A stretch of DNA of 42,090 nucleotides from Pygmaiobacter massiliensis. GTDB lineage: Bacteria > Bacillota > Clostridia > Oscillospirales > Ruminococcaceae. The position numbers and the translations under genes were made by a program. The notes beneath the pieces were generated by a model. The model made no database searches, was not told the origin of the DNA, and was given only the letters and a program-made list of their open reading frames with translations. The stretch covers positions 1 to 42,090 of the forward strand of contig JALFTI010000008.1 of assembly GCA_022778585.1 (NCBI GenBank), read 5' to 3'. Below, in pieces: positions 26,153 to 34,563 of this stretch; the first letter of the stretch is position 1; every line of letters begins with the position of its first letter.

Positions 26153-26202
26153 TGTAAAATCACCTTCTGCACAAAATTTGCAGGGCATTTTCCGTCTCGC
26201 AC

Positions 26203-27231
26203 TCAGCCCTCAATAGCCTCATAGCCTTCGGGCGGGGTCAGGTTAAGTTCTTCGCAAATAGCAGCATTATACTTTTTGGTGGCGCTGGTATATTCAATAG
26301 CCATTTCAGAAACATCCGCTTCGCCGGTCAAAATTTTAGCGGCCATCTCGCCGGTGGTATATCCCAAATCGTAATAGCTGATAGAAAGGGTAGCAACGCC
26401 GCACCCGGCACAAATTCCCTCTTCGCCGACAACGACAGGTACTCCCGCTGGACGGCAGATATTATCCACAATGCCGGTATTATTGGCCACCGTATTGTCG
26501 GTGGGAACATACAGCACATCGCTTTCGCTGGCAGCGGTGGTGCAAACCGAGGACAGGTCATTCGAATCGGAGAACGGGTACAGGGTAGCCGTATAACCCA
26601 ATTTCTCCAGCTCGGCCTTTACCATATCCACCTGGTATTGGGAATTCGGCTCTGCCGAGCAGTACAGCAGACCCACCTTTTCCGCATCGGGGAACCATTC
26701 CGCCAGCATAGCAGCCTGTTCATCCAGCGGCGCCAGATCCGAAGTGCCGGAGATATTGCCGCCCACCACACCGGTGAAATCCTCCAAACCAAGCGCCACG
26801 CCGTATTCGGTTACGCTGGTGCCCAGAATGGGAATATCGCTGGTAGCCGCTGCCGCTGCCTGCAGCGCGGGAGTTGCATTTGCCAAAATCAGGTCTACAT
26901 TGCTGGAAACAAAGCTGTTGGCAATGGTAGCACAGGTGGCAGGGTCATTTTGCGCATTCTGCTCATCAAATTTGACCGAATCGCCCAGCGCATCGGTCAA
27001 AGCGTCCTTAAAGCCCTGGGTGGCAGCGTCCAGCGCGTCGTGCTCTACCAACTGGCAGATGCCGACGGTATAGGTCTCGCCCTCTGCGCCGGAAGTGCTG
27101 GCAACCGATGTAGAAGCCGACGAGGAAGCATTCGCCGCTTCGGAAGAGGAGCTGCCCGAGCAGCCCGCCAGGGTAGAAAGCGCCAGCGCGGCACACAGTG
27201 CCAGGCTGGTCAGTTTACGCAGATTTGTCAT
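26203..27231 (-). CDS. ABC_sub_bind-type substrate-binding lipoprotein
   Basis: Exported binding protein of 342 residues. A signal peptide (MTNLRKLTSLALCAALALST) ends in the lipobox LAGC with Cys24. A Ser/Ala-rich linker follows. The mature part has two lobes starting at YTVGICQLVEHDALDAATQGFKDAL, the hallmark of ABC_sub_bind proteins, with LILANATPALQAAAAAT and ILGTSVTEYG further on. Family members bind aromatic amino acids in streptococci, but the ligand here is not known. It is the first gene of the operon. Confidence 0.92.
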   Translation of the reverse strand: MTNLRKLTSLALCAALALSTLAGCSGSSSSEAANASSSASTSVASTSGAEGETYTVGICQLVEHDALDAATQGFKDALTDALGDSVKFDEQNAQNDPATCATIANSFVSSNVDLILANATPALQAAAAATSDIPILGTSVTEYGVALGLEDFTGVVGGNISGTSDLAPLDEQAAMLAEWFPDAEKVGLLYCSAEPNSQYQVDMVKAELEKLGYTATLYPFSDSNDLSSVCTTAASESDVLYVPTDNTVANNTGIVDNICRPAGVPVVVGEEGICAGCGVATLSISYYDLGYTTGEMAAKILTGEADVSEMAIEYTSATKKYNAAICEELNLTPPEGYEAIEG

Positions 27232-27312
27232 GTCTCACAGATCCTCTCATCTTTCTTCTTTGGGCACTCTGTTACATCGATGCTTCGATGCAGTAAAGTG
27301 TTCAATGGCAAT

Positions 27313-27341
27313 AGTATAGCACATGTTTTCGCCTGGGGCAA
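27313..27341 (-). promoter_or_regulatory. Promoter of ABC importer operon
   Basis: The minus strand reads TTGCCC (27341-27336), exactly 17 bp, TATACT (27318-27313). An ATCGA/TCGAT hairpin lies in the short leader. Confidence 0.72.
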
Positions 27342-27800
27342 GTGCTGTTTTTTAAAAAATTCAAAAACAAAAGCAGTGCTGCAAAAAACATGGCTTATTT
27401 TGCAAATACTTATCCCAGTTTTTCTAAGGCATATATGATACAGCCATCATATCAATGTTAGGCTTAAAACAACGCAATTTCTGTTTTTTAAAACTGTTTT
27501 TGCTTTTCTACACCAGCAAACAGCCAAAATCTTTACCGGCGCTTTCTCTTTGCAAAGTAGCCTTTTCTTAATACATTTGCAAACCGCAGCGTTTTTCCAA
27601 CGGTCAAAAGGCGTCTTTTTTGCTTCTTGTCAAATTCGTCAAAGTCTGTGTAAAATGAAATCGGCAAAAATTGCTGGTACCTTTTGTATCTTCGCAAAAT
27701 GTGCAAAAGCCGGGTTTGTACACTAAGTACATGTTTGCAGCCCAAAATCTTTTGCCCGTTTTTCTACTTTTTCCAAAAACCAAATATGGCAGTGGGCTGT
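27342..27800. other. AT-rich intergenic region before ansA
   Basis: No gene is supported. A plus-strand promoter, TTGTCA (27627-27632), 18 bp, TAAAAT (27651-27656), could serve ansA with a ~170-nt leader. A TGTAC/GTACA hairpin lies near 27717-27731. Closer to the gene, GTGGGC (27792-27797) and GCCCAC (27811-27816) form an inverted repeat ending just before the ansA ribosome binding site. Confidence 0.45.
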
Positions 27801-27832
27801 TATAAAATTTGCCCACGAGAAAGGCAGAGCAA

Positions 27833-28852
27833 ATGGCACAGCGCAAAAAAATTTGTATGATATACACCGGCGGGACCATTGGAATGGTGCGCAGTGAGCA
27901 CGGCTATATTCCCGACAGCGCCGCTTTTCGCCGCCAGCTGGATTTAATTGGCGATCTTTCCAGGTCGGATATGCCCGAGTGGGAGCTTGTGGAATTTTCT
28001 CCCCTTTTGGATTCCTCTGACATTGCGGTGGCACAGTGGAACCAGTTGGCCGGGCTGATTGCCGAGCGATATAACCAGTTCGACGGTTTTGTTGTACTGC
28101 ATGGCACCGACACCATGGCCTATACCGCCTCTGCCCTTTCGTTTATGCTGAAAGGGCTTAATAAACCTGTCATCTTCACCGGCGCCCAAATTCCCCTGTG
28201 CGAACTGCGTAGCGACGGGCGGGAAAACATTGTAACCGCTATGATCATGGCTGCCGACGGCCGTGCAAGAGAGGTCTGTGTATACTTTAACGGGCGTTTG
28301 CTGAGGGGCAACCGCAGCACCAAACAATCTTCCGACCAGCTTGCAGCCTTTGCCAGCCCAAATGCACCGGCGTTAGCCAAAGCCGGCATTACCATTGAAT
28401 ATACCGAACAGGCTCTGCGGCCGGCAAGCGTCGGCCCGCTGGAATTATGCCGGTTTGACCAGTCGCTGCCCATCGGGCTCATCCGGGTATTTCCCGGTAT
28501 TCAGTTCGAGCTGTTCGAGTCCATTATGACCGACAAACTGCGCGGGGTAGTGCTGGAAACCTTTGGCGCCGGCAATGTCCCCTCCTCCGGCAAGTCCCTT
28601 TTGCATATTATTGAAAAGGCTTACCGCAGCGGCACCATTATAACCGTCTGTTCCCAGTGTATGCAGGGCACGGTAAGCCTTGGGGCTTATGCCACCAGCC
28701 AGGCTTTGCGCCAAATTGGTGCGGTGGACGGTGGGGACATGACCACCGAAGCTGCCCTGACCAAGCTTTACTATCTGTTTAGCTTGGGGTTGGACAAAGC
28801 TGAAATTAAAAGGCTGATGATGTGCGACCTGCGAGGGGAACGCAGCGTTTAA
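27833..28852 (+). CDS. ansA: Type I (cytoplasmic) L-asparaginase
   Basis: Hydrolyses asparagine to aspartate and ammonia. 339 residues without a signal peptide, so the cytoplasmic type. Catalytic signatures are IYTGGTIGM (first Thr near residue 14) and VVLHGTDTMAYTASALSF (second Thr and Asp), with the later GAQIPLCELRSDGREN conserved. ATG 27833 is chosen over TTG 27809 because GAAAGG lies 7-9 nt upstream. It is monocistronic, ending at a long bidirectional terminator. Confidence 0.93.
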   Translation: MAQRKKICMIYTGGTIGMVRSEHGYIPDSAAFRRQLDLIGDLSRSDMPEWELVEFSPLLDSSDIAVAQWNQLAGLIAERYNQFDGFVVLHGTDTMAYTASALSFMLKGLNKPVIFTGAQIPLCELRSDGRENIVTAMIMAADGRAREVCVYFNGRLLRGNRSTKQSSDQLAAFASPNAPALAKAGITIEYTEQALRPASVGPLELCRFDQSLPIGLIRVFPGIQFELFESIMTDKLRGVVLETFGAGNVPSSGKSLLHIIEKAYRSGTIITVCSQCMQGTVSLGAYATSQALRQIGAVDGGDMTTEAALTKLYYLFSLGLDKAEIKRLMMCDLRGERSV

Positions 28853-28948
28853 CCCAGAGAAAATTTCAGCCTGCTGCCGTTTGGCTGCGCATTTTTATAA
28901 CCGTCTTTTTTGGTGTAAAGCGTTCTTTTTCATCTTCTGCCAGCACTT

Positions 28949-28993
28949 AAAAACAAGCCGGGCTGCCCAGCAAGGGCAGCCCGGCTTGTTTTT
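28949..28993. terminator. Bidirectional terminator between ansA and fbp
   Basis: AACAAGCCGGGCTGCCC with GGGCAGCCCGGCTTGTT around AGCAA, A- and T-flanked. Confidence 0.93.
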
Positions 28994-29053
28994 CGAACAT
29001 GCTGACCTTTTATTTTAAAACTTGAATACCGGCGAGAAAGCTTTGCCAAAAGC

Positions 29054-31036
29054 TTACCCTTCCTTGATTAAACCGGTTTGATATGCTTCCAAAAGCTGTT
29101 TCAAATCCTCTATTTGTCCTTGTAAAATTCGGCCGTTATCGGTATCCTGCACCAGAATCCGTGTCTTCACCGTCTCAAAAATATCCACTGTGGAAACGAT
29201 ATCCTGATTATCCCGGATGGCCTTCTGGGTGGATTCAAATGGCTCGTGGGCCCGCAGGGACAGGCCATGGCTGTTAAATACCAATGTATAGCCCGCAATG
29301 CCGGTTTTTTCATGGTATGCCCTGCAGAAGCCCCCGTCAATAACAATAACCCTGCCATTTGCTTTTACCGGTTTTTCACCGCAGCCTGCCCGCACCGGCA
29401 CATGGCCGTTCACAATATGGCACAATTCCGTCTGTCCCAGGCCAAATTCCCGCAAAATGCGCAGCGCCATCTGCTCGTTATCCCGATAATCGTAATAGGG
29501 GTCCTGCTTTTCTTCGTACAAACTTTTTTCGCCCACAAACAGGCGCTCAAAGGTGGTCATACGGTCCCTGCCAAACAGAGGGGAATGCCTCCCACACCAC
29601 AAATACCACAAAAAGTCGCCGCCCTCCTGCCTGGCGCGGCTTCCTTCCGGCGCAAAATAGGCACGGCGGGCCCGCGCTTCGCAGTAGTCCATCAGGGCAT
29701 GGCCGGAATATCGGCGCCCTTCCAGGCAGCTTTCATGGAAGCTGCCATCTTCATTGAGCGGAATAACCCCATGGAACAACAGATTTCCGTTTTCCACCTT
29801 GTATATGCTTCCCTTGGCATACAAAAACCGTATCTGGCGCTGCAGACGCTCGCTTTCCGAAAAGCTTTGGCACAGTTTTTCCATTACCTGGCGCTCGCCG
29901 GCGGTCAGCACCGCACGGGCGCGCGGGTCCACGGTGGGAAAACTGCAGTCGGCCATTGGCCAGTCTTTTCCGTCAATGTGTATGGTCTTGGTTGTAAAAT
30001 CCACAAATTTTAACAAGGCCCGGTCATCCATGCCAAATTCCGGGTTGCGGGCAATGGTTTGATATTCCAGCTTTGCCAAAATTACTGCAATCGCCTTGTG
30101 CATGCGGGCACAGCGCAGAAGACCCTCTTGCTCAAATGGGCGCACCTTGTGGTCCAGCTTGGGCATAAAACGGCTCACATCGCTGTGCTGGTAGGTATTT
30201 TCCGCAAACAGCGAAAGCGGGCGCAGGTTAATACCATAACTGTCTTCCAGCGCTTCCAGGTTATTGTAAGAAAGGGTAGTATTAATAACGGTGGCAATGC
30301 AAACCGCACTGCCAGCAGCTGCTCCCATCCAGACTGCGTCGTGGTTGCCCCACTGAATATCCACCGCATGGTGCGCCATCAGTTTATCCAGAATAATATC
30401 AGGCCGCGGCCCCCGGTCAAACAGGTCGCCCACAATATGCAGCCGCGCCACCGCCAGCCGTTTGATCAGCTCGCAAAGCGCTACAATAAAAGCGTCTGCC
30501 CGGCCAATGTCAATAATAGAGGAAAGAATCTGTTCGTAATAAAATTCTTTGTCGTGATCTTCAAAATGGGCGTGCAGCAATTCGTCGATGATGTACGCGA
30601 ACCCTTCCGGCAGCCGCTTGCGCACAAAGCTGCGGGTATGTTTGGAGGAAACCACCCGGCATACATCAATCAGCCGGTAAAGGGTGGTACGGTACCAGCT
30701 GTCCAGATCGGTCTGCCGCGCTTTCAGCCGCGGCAGCTTTTTTTCCGGATAGTAGATCAGGGTGGAAAATTCCGCCCGCTCCTCTTCGCTTACACTTTCC
30801 CCCAGCACCCGGTCCACCTTTTCCCGAATAACCCCGGAAGCGTTATTCAGAATGTGAATAAAAGCTTCGTGCTCTCCGTGCAGGTCACTCATGAAATGTT
30901 CGGTGGGTTTGGGCAACTTTAAAATAGCCTGCAGGTTGATAATCTCACTGGAGGCCTTGGCTACGGTGGGGTAATCTCTGGCAAGCAGGGTTAAAAATTT
31001 TAAGTTTTCCTGCAGATGCAGGCTTCGCTCTGTCAT
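29054..31036 (-). CDS. fbp: Fructose-1,6-bisphosphatase class III
   Basis: Gluconeogenic phosphatase of the Firmicutes class III type, 660 residues, close to the ~670 of B. subtilis Fbp. The metallophosphoesterase core is visible: MSDLHGEHEAF, VGDLFDRGPRPD and WGNHDAVWMG, with a long family-specific N-terminal region (LTLLARDYPTVAKASSEIINLQ) and C-terminal HIVNGHVPVR and IDGGFCRAYHEKTG blocks. An extended -10 (TGGTATAAT on the minus strand, ATTATA at 31099-31104) lies about 65 bp upstream. Single gene. Confidence 0.96.
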   Translation of the reverse strand: MTERSLHLQENLKFLTLLARDYPTVAKASSEIINLQAILKLPKPTEHFMSDLHGEHEAFIHILNNASGVIREKVDRVLGESVSEEERAEFSTLIYYPEKKLPRLKARQTDLDSWYRTTLYRLIDVCRVVSSKHTRSFVRKRLPEGFAYIIDELLHAHFEDHDKEFYYEQILSSIIDIGRADAFIVALCELIKRLAVARLHIVGDLFDRGPRPDIILDKLMAHHAVDIQWGNHDAVWMGAAAGSAVCIATVINTTLSYNNLEALEDSYGINLRPLSLFAENTYQHSDVSRFMPKLDHKVRPFEQEGLLRCARMHKAIAVILAKLEYQTIARNPEFGMDDRALLKFVDFTTKTIHIDGKDWPMADCSFPTVDPRARAVLTAGERQVMEKLCQSFSESERLQRQIRFLYAKGSIYKVENGNLLFHGVIPLNEDGSFHESCLEGRRYSGHALMDYCEARARRAYFAPEGSRARQEGGDFLWYLWCGRHSPLFGRDRMTTFERLFVGEKSLYEEKQDPYYDYRDNEQMALRILREFGLGQTELCHIVNGHVPVRAGCGEKPVKANGRVIVIDGGFCRAYHEKTGIAGYTLVFNSHGLSLRAHEPFESTQKAIRDNQDIVSTVDIFETVKTRILVQDTDNGRILQGQIEDLKQLLEAYQTGLIKEG

Positions 31037-31181
31037 GGCAGCTCCCGCCTTTCGTTTGGTTCCATTTGTCCGCAGTAAAAGCTGCGCCTTTTTGTCTTAT
31101 TATACCACCAATATGGACAAAAAGAACCTTAAATTTAATTGCTTGCTGCATTTTTCCATTTCTGCCAAGATGATCTTTTCT

Positions 31182-31211
31182 TTGCCCATAAAATACGGTA
31201 AGATAGATAAT
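31182..31211 (+). promoter_or_regulatory. Promoter of yitT-psiE pair
   Basis: TTGCCC (31182-31187), 18 bp, GATAAT (31206-31211), about 65 bp before the ATG. Confidence 0.55.
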
Positions 31212-31275
31212 ATGGTGTTGTTAGGTCTGATGAAAGGTTCGGACCTATTGAACGCAAAGAAAGGAGCAGTCGCAG

Positions 31276-32139
31276 ATGACGCAGGCGGAATCCTCCTTCA
31301 GACAGCGGGCGCTGTCTTTTCTTTTGATCACCCTGAGCGCAGTGGGGATGGGCATGTGCACCCACTTTTTCAGTTTTCCCAACCACTTCAGCTTCGGGGG
31401 TGTTTCGGGTCTTTCGGTCATTCTGGCTAAGCTTTTGCCGGTCCCTCCCAGCACTGTAAACCTTATTTTAAATATGGGACTTTTGCTTTTGGGTTTTTTG
31501 GTACTGGGCAAAGGGTTTGGGGCAAAAACGGCTTGGGCGTCGGTGGTACTTACCTTCACCATCTCGCTTATGGACCAGCTTTTTCCTCTTTCGGGCCCGC
31601 TCACGGACCAGCCGCTGTTGGAACTGTGCTTTGCGGTTGCCATCCCTGGGGTGTGTGGAGCGGTACTTTTTACCCGCGGCGCTTCCAGCGGCGGCACCGA
31701 TATCATCGCCATGATTCTGAAAAAATACACTCGTATCCAGAACATTGGCACCGCGCTGCAGATGACCGACTGTGTGGTAGCGTTTTCCTCTTTCTTTGTG
31801 TACGATGTGCGCACCGGACTATTCAGTGTATTGGGCCTGGCTGTCAAGGGCTTGGTCATCGACAATGTCATTGAAAGTATTCACCTGTGTAAATACTTCA
31901 GCATTGTCTGTGATGATCCACAGCCTATCTGTGACTTTATTTTTCACCAGCTGCACCGTGGGGCTTCAGTGTGCGAGGCTACCGGCGCTTACACTGGTGA
32001 AACAAAATACCTGGTTATGACCGCACTGCACCGGGAACAGGCTTTGGCTTTGCAGCAATTTGTCCGGCGTACCGAGCCTTCCGCCTTTATTACCATTATG
32101 AACACCAGCGAAATTATCGGCAAAGGCTTTTTTGGCTGA
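31276..32139 (+). CDS. YitT family membrane protein with DUF2179 (copy 2)
   Basis: 287 residues, same architecture as the gene at 3978-4844: membrane segments in the first ~190 residues, the GASSGGTDIIAMIL signature, then a DUF2179 domain (FSIVCDDPQPICDFIF to the end). The two copies share layout but differ widely in sequence, so they are old paralogues. AAGGAG precedes ATG 31276. A PsiE-like gene follows 32 nt downstream. Function is unestablished. Confidence 0.9.
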   Translation: MTQAESSFRQRALSFLLITLSAVGMGMCTHFFSFPNHFSFGGVSGLSVILAKLLPVPPSTVNLILNMGLLLLGFLVLGKGFGAKTAWASVVLTFTISLMDQLFPLSGPLTDQPLLELCFAVAIPGVCGAVLFTRGASSGGTDIIAMILKKYTRIQNIGTALQMTDCVVAFSSFFVYDVRTGLFSVLGLAVKGLVIDNVIESIHLCKYFSIVCDDPQPICDFIFHQLHRGASVCEATGAYTGETKYLVMTALHREQALALQQFVRRTEPSAFITIMNTSEIIGKGFFG

Positions 32140-32171
32140 GCGGTGATGCCAAACACAGGAGGGAACAAAAA

Positions 32172-32669
32172 TTGAACAAATTACGCAAGGCAAAAAATGG
32201 GTCTGTAACCATTCTGCAAGGGCTTACTTTTTTTCTGGAGGACCTTTTGGCATGGGGGGTGCTACTGGCACTTTTGTATCACGGCTGGGCAAGGCTATCC
32301 CGGTATCTTGCCGATCCTTCTGCCATTTCCACCAGCACCGGGTTTCGCAATCTTCTGGCCGATGCCCTGCTGATTGCGATGGGGGCCGAGTTTGTGCGAA
32401 CCTTCCTGGAACATACCCCCGAAACGGTGGTGGAGGTGTTGACCTTTGCCATTGCCCGGCATATGGTAATTGATAAACTTTCCATGCTGGAAATTTTAGC
32501 CGGCTGCGCTGCTGTTTTGCTTTTAATTGGCGGGCAGTATTTTGTAAGCGACAAACGGGCCCAACATGCGCTTAAACTGGCAAAAATGCAGAAAAAGTCC
32601 AATATAGAAACCGACGGCGGTCCTGTTTGTGTCCCGCTGCAGGAAGAGGATGCCGCTTTGTCACATTAA
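32172..32669 (+). CDS. PsiE-like membrane protein
   Basis: 165 residues with four hydrophobic segments and the PsiE-family stretch EFVRTFLEHTPETVVEVLTFAIARHMVI near the middle. PsiE is induced by phosphate starvation in E. coli but its function is unknown. The start is TTG 32172, preceded by AGGAGGG. It is cotranscribed with the YitT gene; a terminator follows. The last 40 residues are polar and variable. Confidence 0.82.
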   Translation: MNKLRKAKNGSVTILQGLTFFLEDLLAWGVLLALLYHGWARLSRYLADPSAISTSTGFRNLLADALLIAMGAEFVRTFLEHTPETVVEVLTFAIARHMVIDKLSMLEILAGCAAVLLLIGGQYFVSDKRAQHALKLAKMQKKSNIETDGGPVCVPLQEEDAALSH

Positions 32670-32699
32670 CAAACGAATCCCTTTTTTACATAACTATCC

Positions 32700-32735
32700 A
32701 ACGGGAAGAGTTTTTAAGCTCTTCCCGTTTATTTT
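32700..32735 (+). terminator. Terminator of yitT-psiE pair
   Basis: AACGGGAAGAG with CTCTTCCCGTT around 8 nt, then a T-rich tail. Confidence 0.85.
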
Positions 32736-32834
32736 ACATATGGCCCTATTTTTAGCCGCGTATAAACTGCCCCTTTTGCGCGCATACTCGGGGTAAAGCG
32801 TCCCGCTGTAACGGGCGCGGAAAGGATGCACAGT

Positions 32835-33281
32835 ATGAATGGTATCATGAAAGGGGCGCTTTGCGCCCTGGTTTGTCTGGGGCTTGCCGGTTGCTCTAGC
32901 GCAAAGCCGGCGGACGGCACCTATACCGCCCGGGTAGATGAGGCTACCGCCGAGGCAGCACACGGCTGGACCGATACCCTTACCGTTACCTTCCAGGACG
33001 GCAAGGTCACCAGCGCAGATTTCGACGCTTTTGACACAGATGGCAACCGAAAAAGTGAGCTGACCCAGGAGGAGTATCCTATGGATCCCTCGCCGGCTGA
33101 CTGGATGCCAAAACTGGAAGAAAATGTAAAGGCCACCGCCGACCCTGATAAGGTTGCGGCTGTGGCAGGAGCAACCCAGTCGTCCAACAACGCCAAAGAG
33201 CTTTACCGTGCCATACGCGAAGCTGCCGAAAAGGGCAGCAACAGCAAAGACCTAACTGTGACGGTATCAAAGGACAAGTAA
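32835..33281 (+). CDS. FMN-binding-domain lipoprotein (PplA-like)
   Basis: Secreted lipoprotein of 148 residues. The signal peptide (MNGIMKGALCALVCLGLAGC) ends at lipobox Cys20. The mature part is one FMN-binding domain, including DGKVTSADFDAFDTDG and the stretch DKVAAVAGATQSS with Thr114. In this family an ApbE-type transferase attaches FMN to the Thr of an [S/T]GAT motif; here the first position is Ala. Listeria PplA carries flavins for extracellular electron transfer. ATG 32835 is 9 nt from AAAGG; ATG 32826 abuts it. No ApbE or Rnf/Ndh2 gene is in the window. Confidence 0.82.
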   Translation: MNGIMKGALCALVCLGLAGCSSAKPADGTYTARVDEATAEAAHGWTDTLTVTFQDGKVTSADFDAFDTDGNRKSELTQEEYPMDPSPADWMPKLEENVKATADPDKVAAVAGATQSSNNAKELYRAIREAAEKGSNSKDLTVTVSKDK

Positions 33282-33302
33282 ACTAAAGGCAAAATTTTTT
33301 TG

Positions 33303-33337
33303 AAAAAACCCGGTACCATGGCTGGTACCGGGTTTTT
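33303..33337. terminator. Terminator downstream of FMN lipoprotein gene
   Basis: AAAAAACCCGGTACC with GGTACCGGGTTTTT around ATGGCT; works in both directions for the convergent genes. Confidence 0.9.
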
Positions 33338-33389
33338 ATCAATTTTATTCCAAAACCACCATACATGTAAGCATAAGCAAAAAGCGCGG

Positions 33390-33743
33390 TCAAAGCTCCA
33401 GTGCTTTTTGCCATTCTGCCAGGCGGAACCCTACTAAAACAAAATCATCTGCTACCAAAATGGGCCGCTTTACCAGCATGCCGTCCTGTGCCAAAAGCTC
33501 AAGCTGCTCTTCGTTTGTCATACCGCCCAGCTTTTCTTTCAGACCCAAATTTTTGTAAACCAGGCCGCTGGTATTAAAAAAGCGTTTAAGCGGCAGTCCG
33601 CTTTTTGCCTGCCAGTCGGCCAGTTCCAAAGCGGTGGGACGCTCGGTTTTAATATTGCGAATGGTATATTCTGCCTTATGCTCATCCAGAAAGGCCTGCG
33701 CCTTTTTGCAGGTGGAACAACCGGGGTAACAGATAAACAGCAT
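33390..33743 (-). CDS. ArsC/Spx-family thioredoxin-fold protein
   Basis: 117 residues, the standard length of the YffB/ArsC-like family. The thioredoxin-type CxxC is YPGCSTCKK (Cys9 and Cys12), followed by IRNIKTERPT, RFFNTSGLVYKNLGLKEKL and the family end KRPILVADDFVLVGF. Either a reductase or a Spx-like regulator is possible; it lacks the usual Spx opening. ATG 33743 has AGGAGG 6-8 nt upstream, so the longer frame from 33818 is not used. Confidence 0.88.
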   Translation of the reverse strand: MLFICYPGCSTCKKAQAFLDEHKAEYTIRNIKTERPTALELADWQAKSGLPLKRFFNTSGLVYKNLGLKEKLGGMTNEEQLELLAQDGMLVKRPILVADDFVLVGFRLAEWQKALEL

Positions 33744-33774
33744 AAAAAACCTCCTGTTTTTACTGAGATCATAC

Positions 33775-33820
33775 AAAAAACAGCTTGGGCCAGGCGGCTG
33801 AATTGGCGCCTGGCCCAAAC
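33775..33820 (-). terminator. Terminator of the C39-like gene
   Basis: TTGGGCCAGGCG pairs perfectly with CGCCTGGCCCAA; on the minus strand GCTG and TTTTTT follow. Confidence 0.85.
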
Positions 33821-33824
33821 CTGT

Positions 33825-34412
33825 TTACTTTTTGCGGCTAAACAAATAATAGGACGGAGAACGGTTTTCTGCATCCTTTGCCAGAACCTGCGGGGTGCAG
33901 TAGACAAACTTGCCCTCCATACGCACCTTGCCGGGACGGCCCGGCTCCTCCCATTTATCCTGTCGCCAGGACGGGTCCAGTACACACAGTTCGTCATCCG
34001 CATCGGCACTGATCACCGTCATGAAATGGCCGCCATGAGAGAATACCCCCTGGTAACCTTCCCGGTCACCACCCACATTTACAATGGCGCAGCCGCCGTT
34101 CTTTAAGCAGGCAATCATTTCCTGCACCGAGTCGGTGGTGGCGTAGGAAAGGCCATAGCGTTCGGCCACTTCCGGTCCCAGCAGCTTCATGTCGGTGCCA
34201 ACTCCATGGTTCGCCTTTACCTGGTAGGAAATGTCCCGGCAATGCAAAAGAGACAGCGTTTCTGTGGTAAGACGGTCTACCACCATGCATAAACTGCACA
34301 AACCGCAACCGGCCATCTTTACGGTACCATTGTGCATCTTCTCGTCGGCTTCATTCTCCACATCGGTTGGGTAGGCCAAATCTTCCCGCTCCAGTTGATT
34401 CAGATACAGCAT
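33825..34412 (-). CDS. C39-like cysteine peptidase family protein
   Basis: 195 residues with the papain-like C39_2 layout: nucleophile Cys36 in MAGCGLCSLCM (family GCGPTS), then the His motif SHGGHFMTVI and the Asp in CVLDPS. There is no signal peptide, membrane segment or ABC module, so it is not a bacteriocin exporter. Its substrate is unknown. ATG 34412 has AAGGAAG upstream; TTG 34418 is an alternative two codons earlier. Confidence 0.75.
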   Translation of the reverse strand: MLYLNQLEREDLAYPTDVENEADEKMHNGTVKMAGCGLCSLCMVVDRLTTETLSLLHCRDISYQVKANHGVGTDMKLLGPEVAERYGLSYATTDSVQEMIACLKNGGCAIVNVGGDREGYQGVFSHGGHFMTVISADADDELCVLDPSWRQDKWEEPGRPGKVRMEGKFVYCTPQVLAKDAENRSPSYYLFSRKK

Positions 34413-34563
34413 GGGCAAAACTTCCTTCCAATACGGCCCCGCGCCTGCCGCGCAGCTGCCTTACTTTTCTTTAACAGTACCGCATCAGCAGGCGGTTTGT
34501 CAACCGTATAACCGTATCGACTTACCTGCCACCGGGTATACTGAACCCAAAAGGGGGAATTAG

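Noticed and set aside
27533-27879. Small basic minus-strand ORFs upstream of ansA
   Set aside because: They overlap the ansA promoter and start, lack ribosome binding sites and show no family resemblance.
33825-34412. Bacteriocin-processing C39 transporter
   Set aside because: Only a lone C39-like domain is present; there are no membrane or ABC domains and no double-glycine leader peptide nearby.
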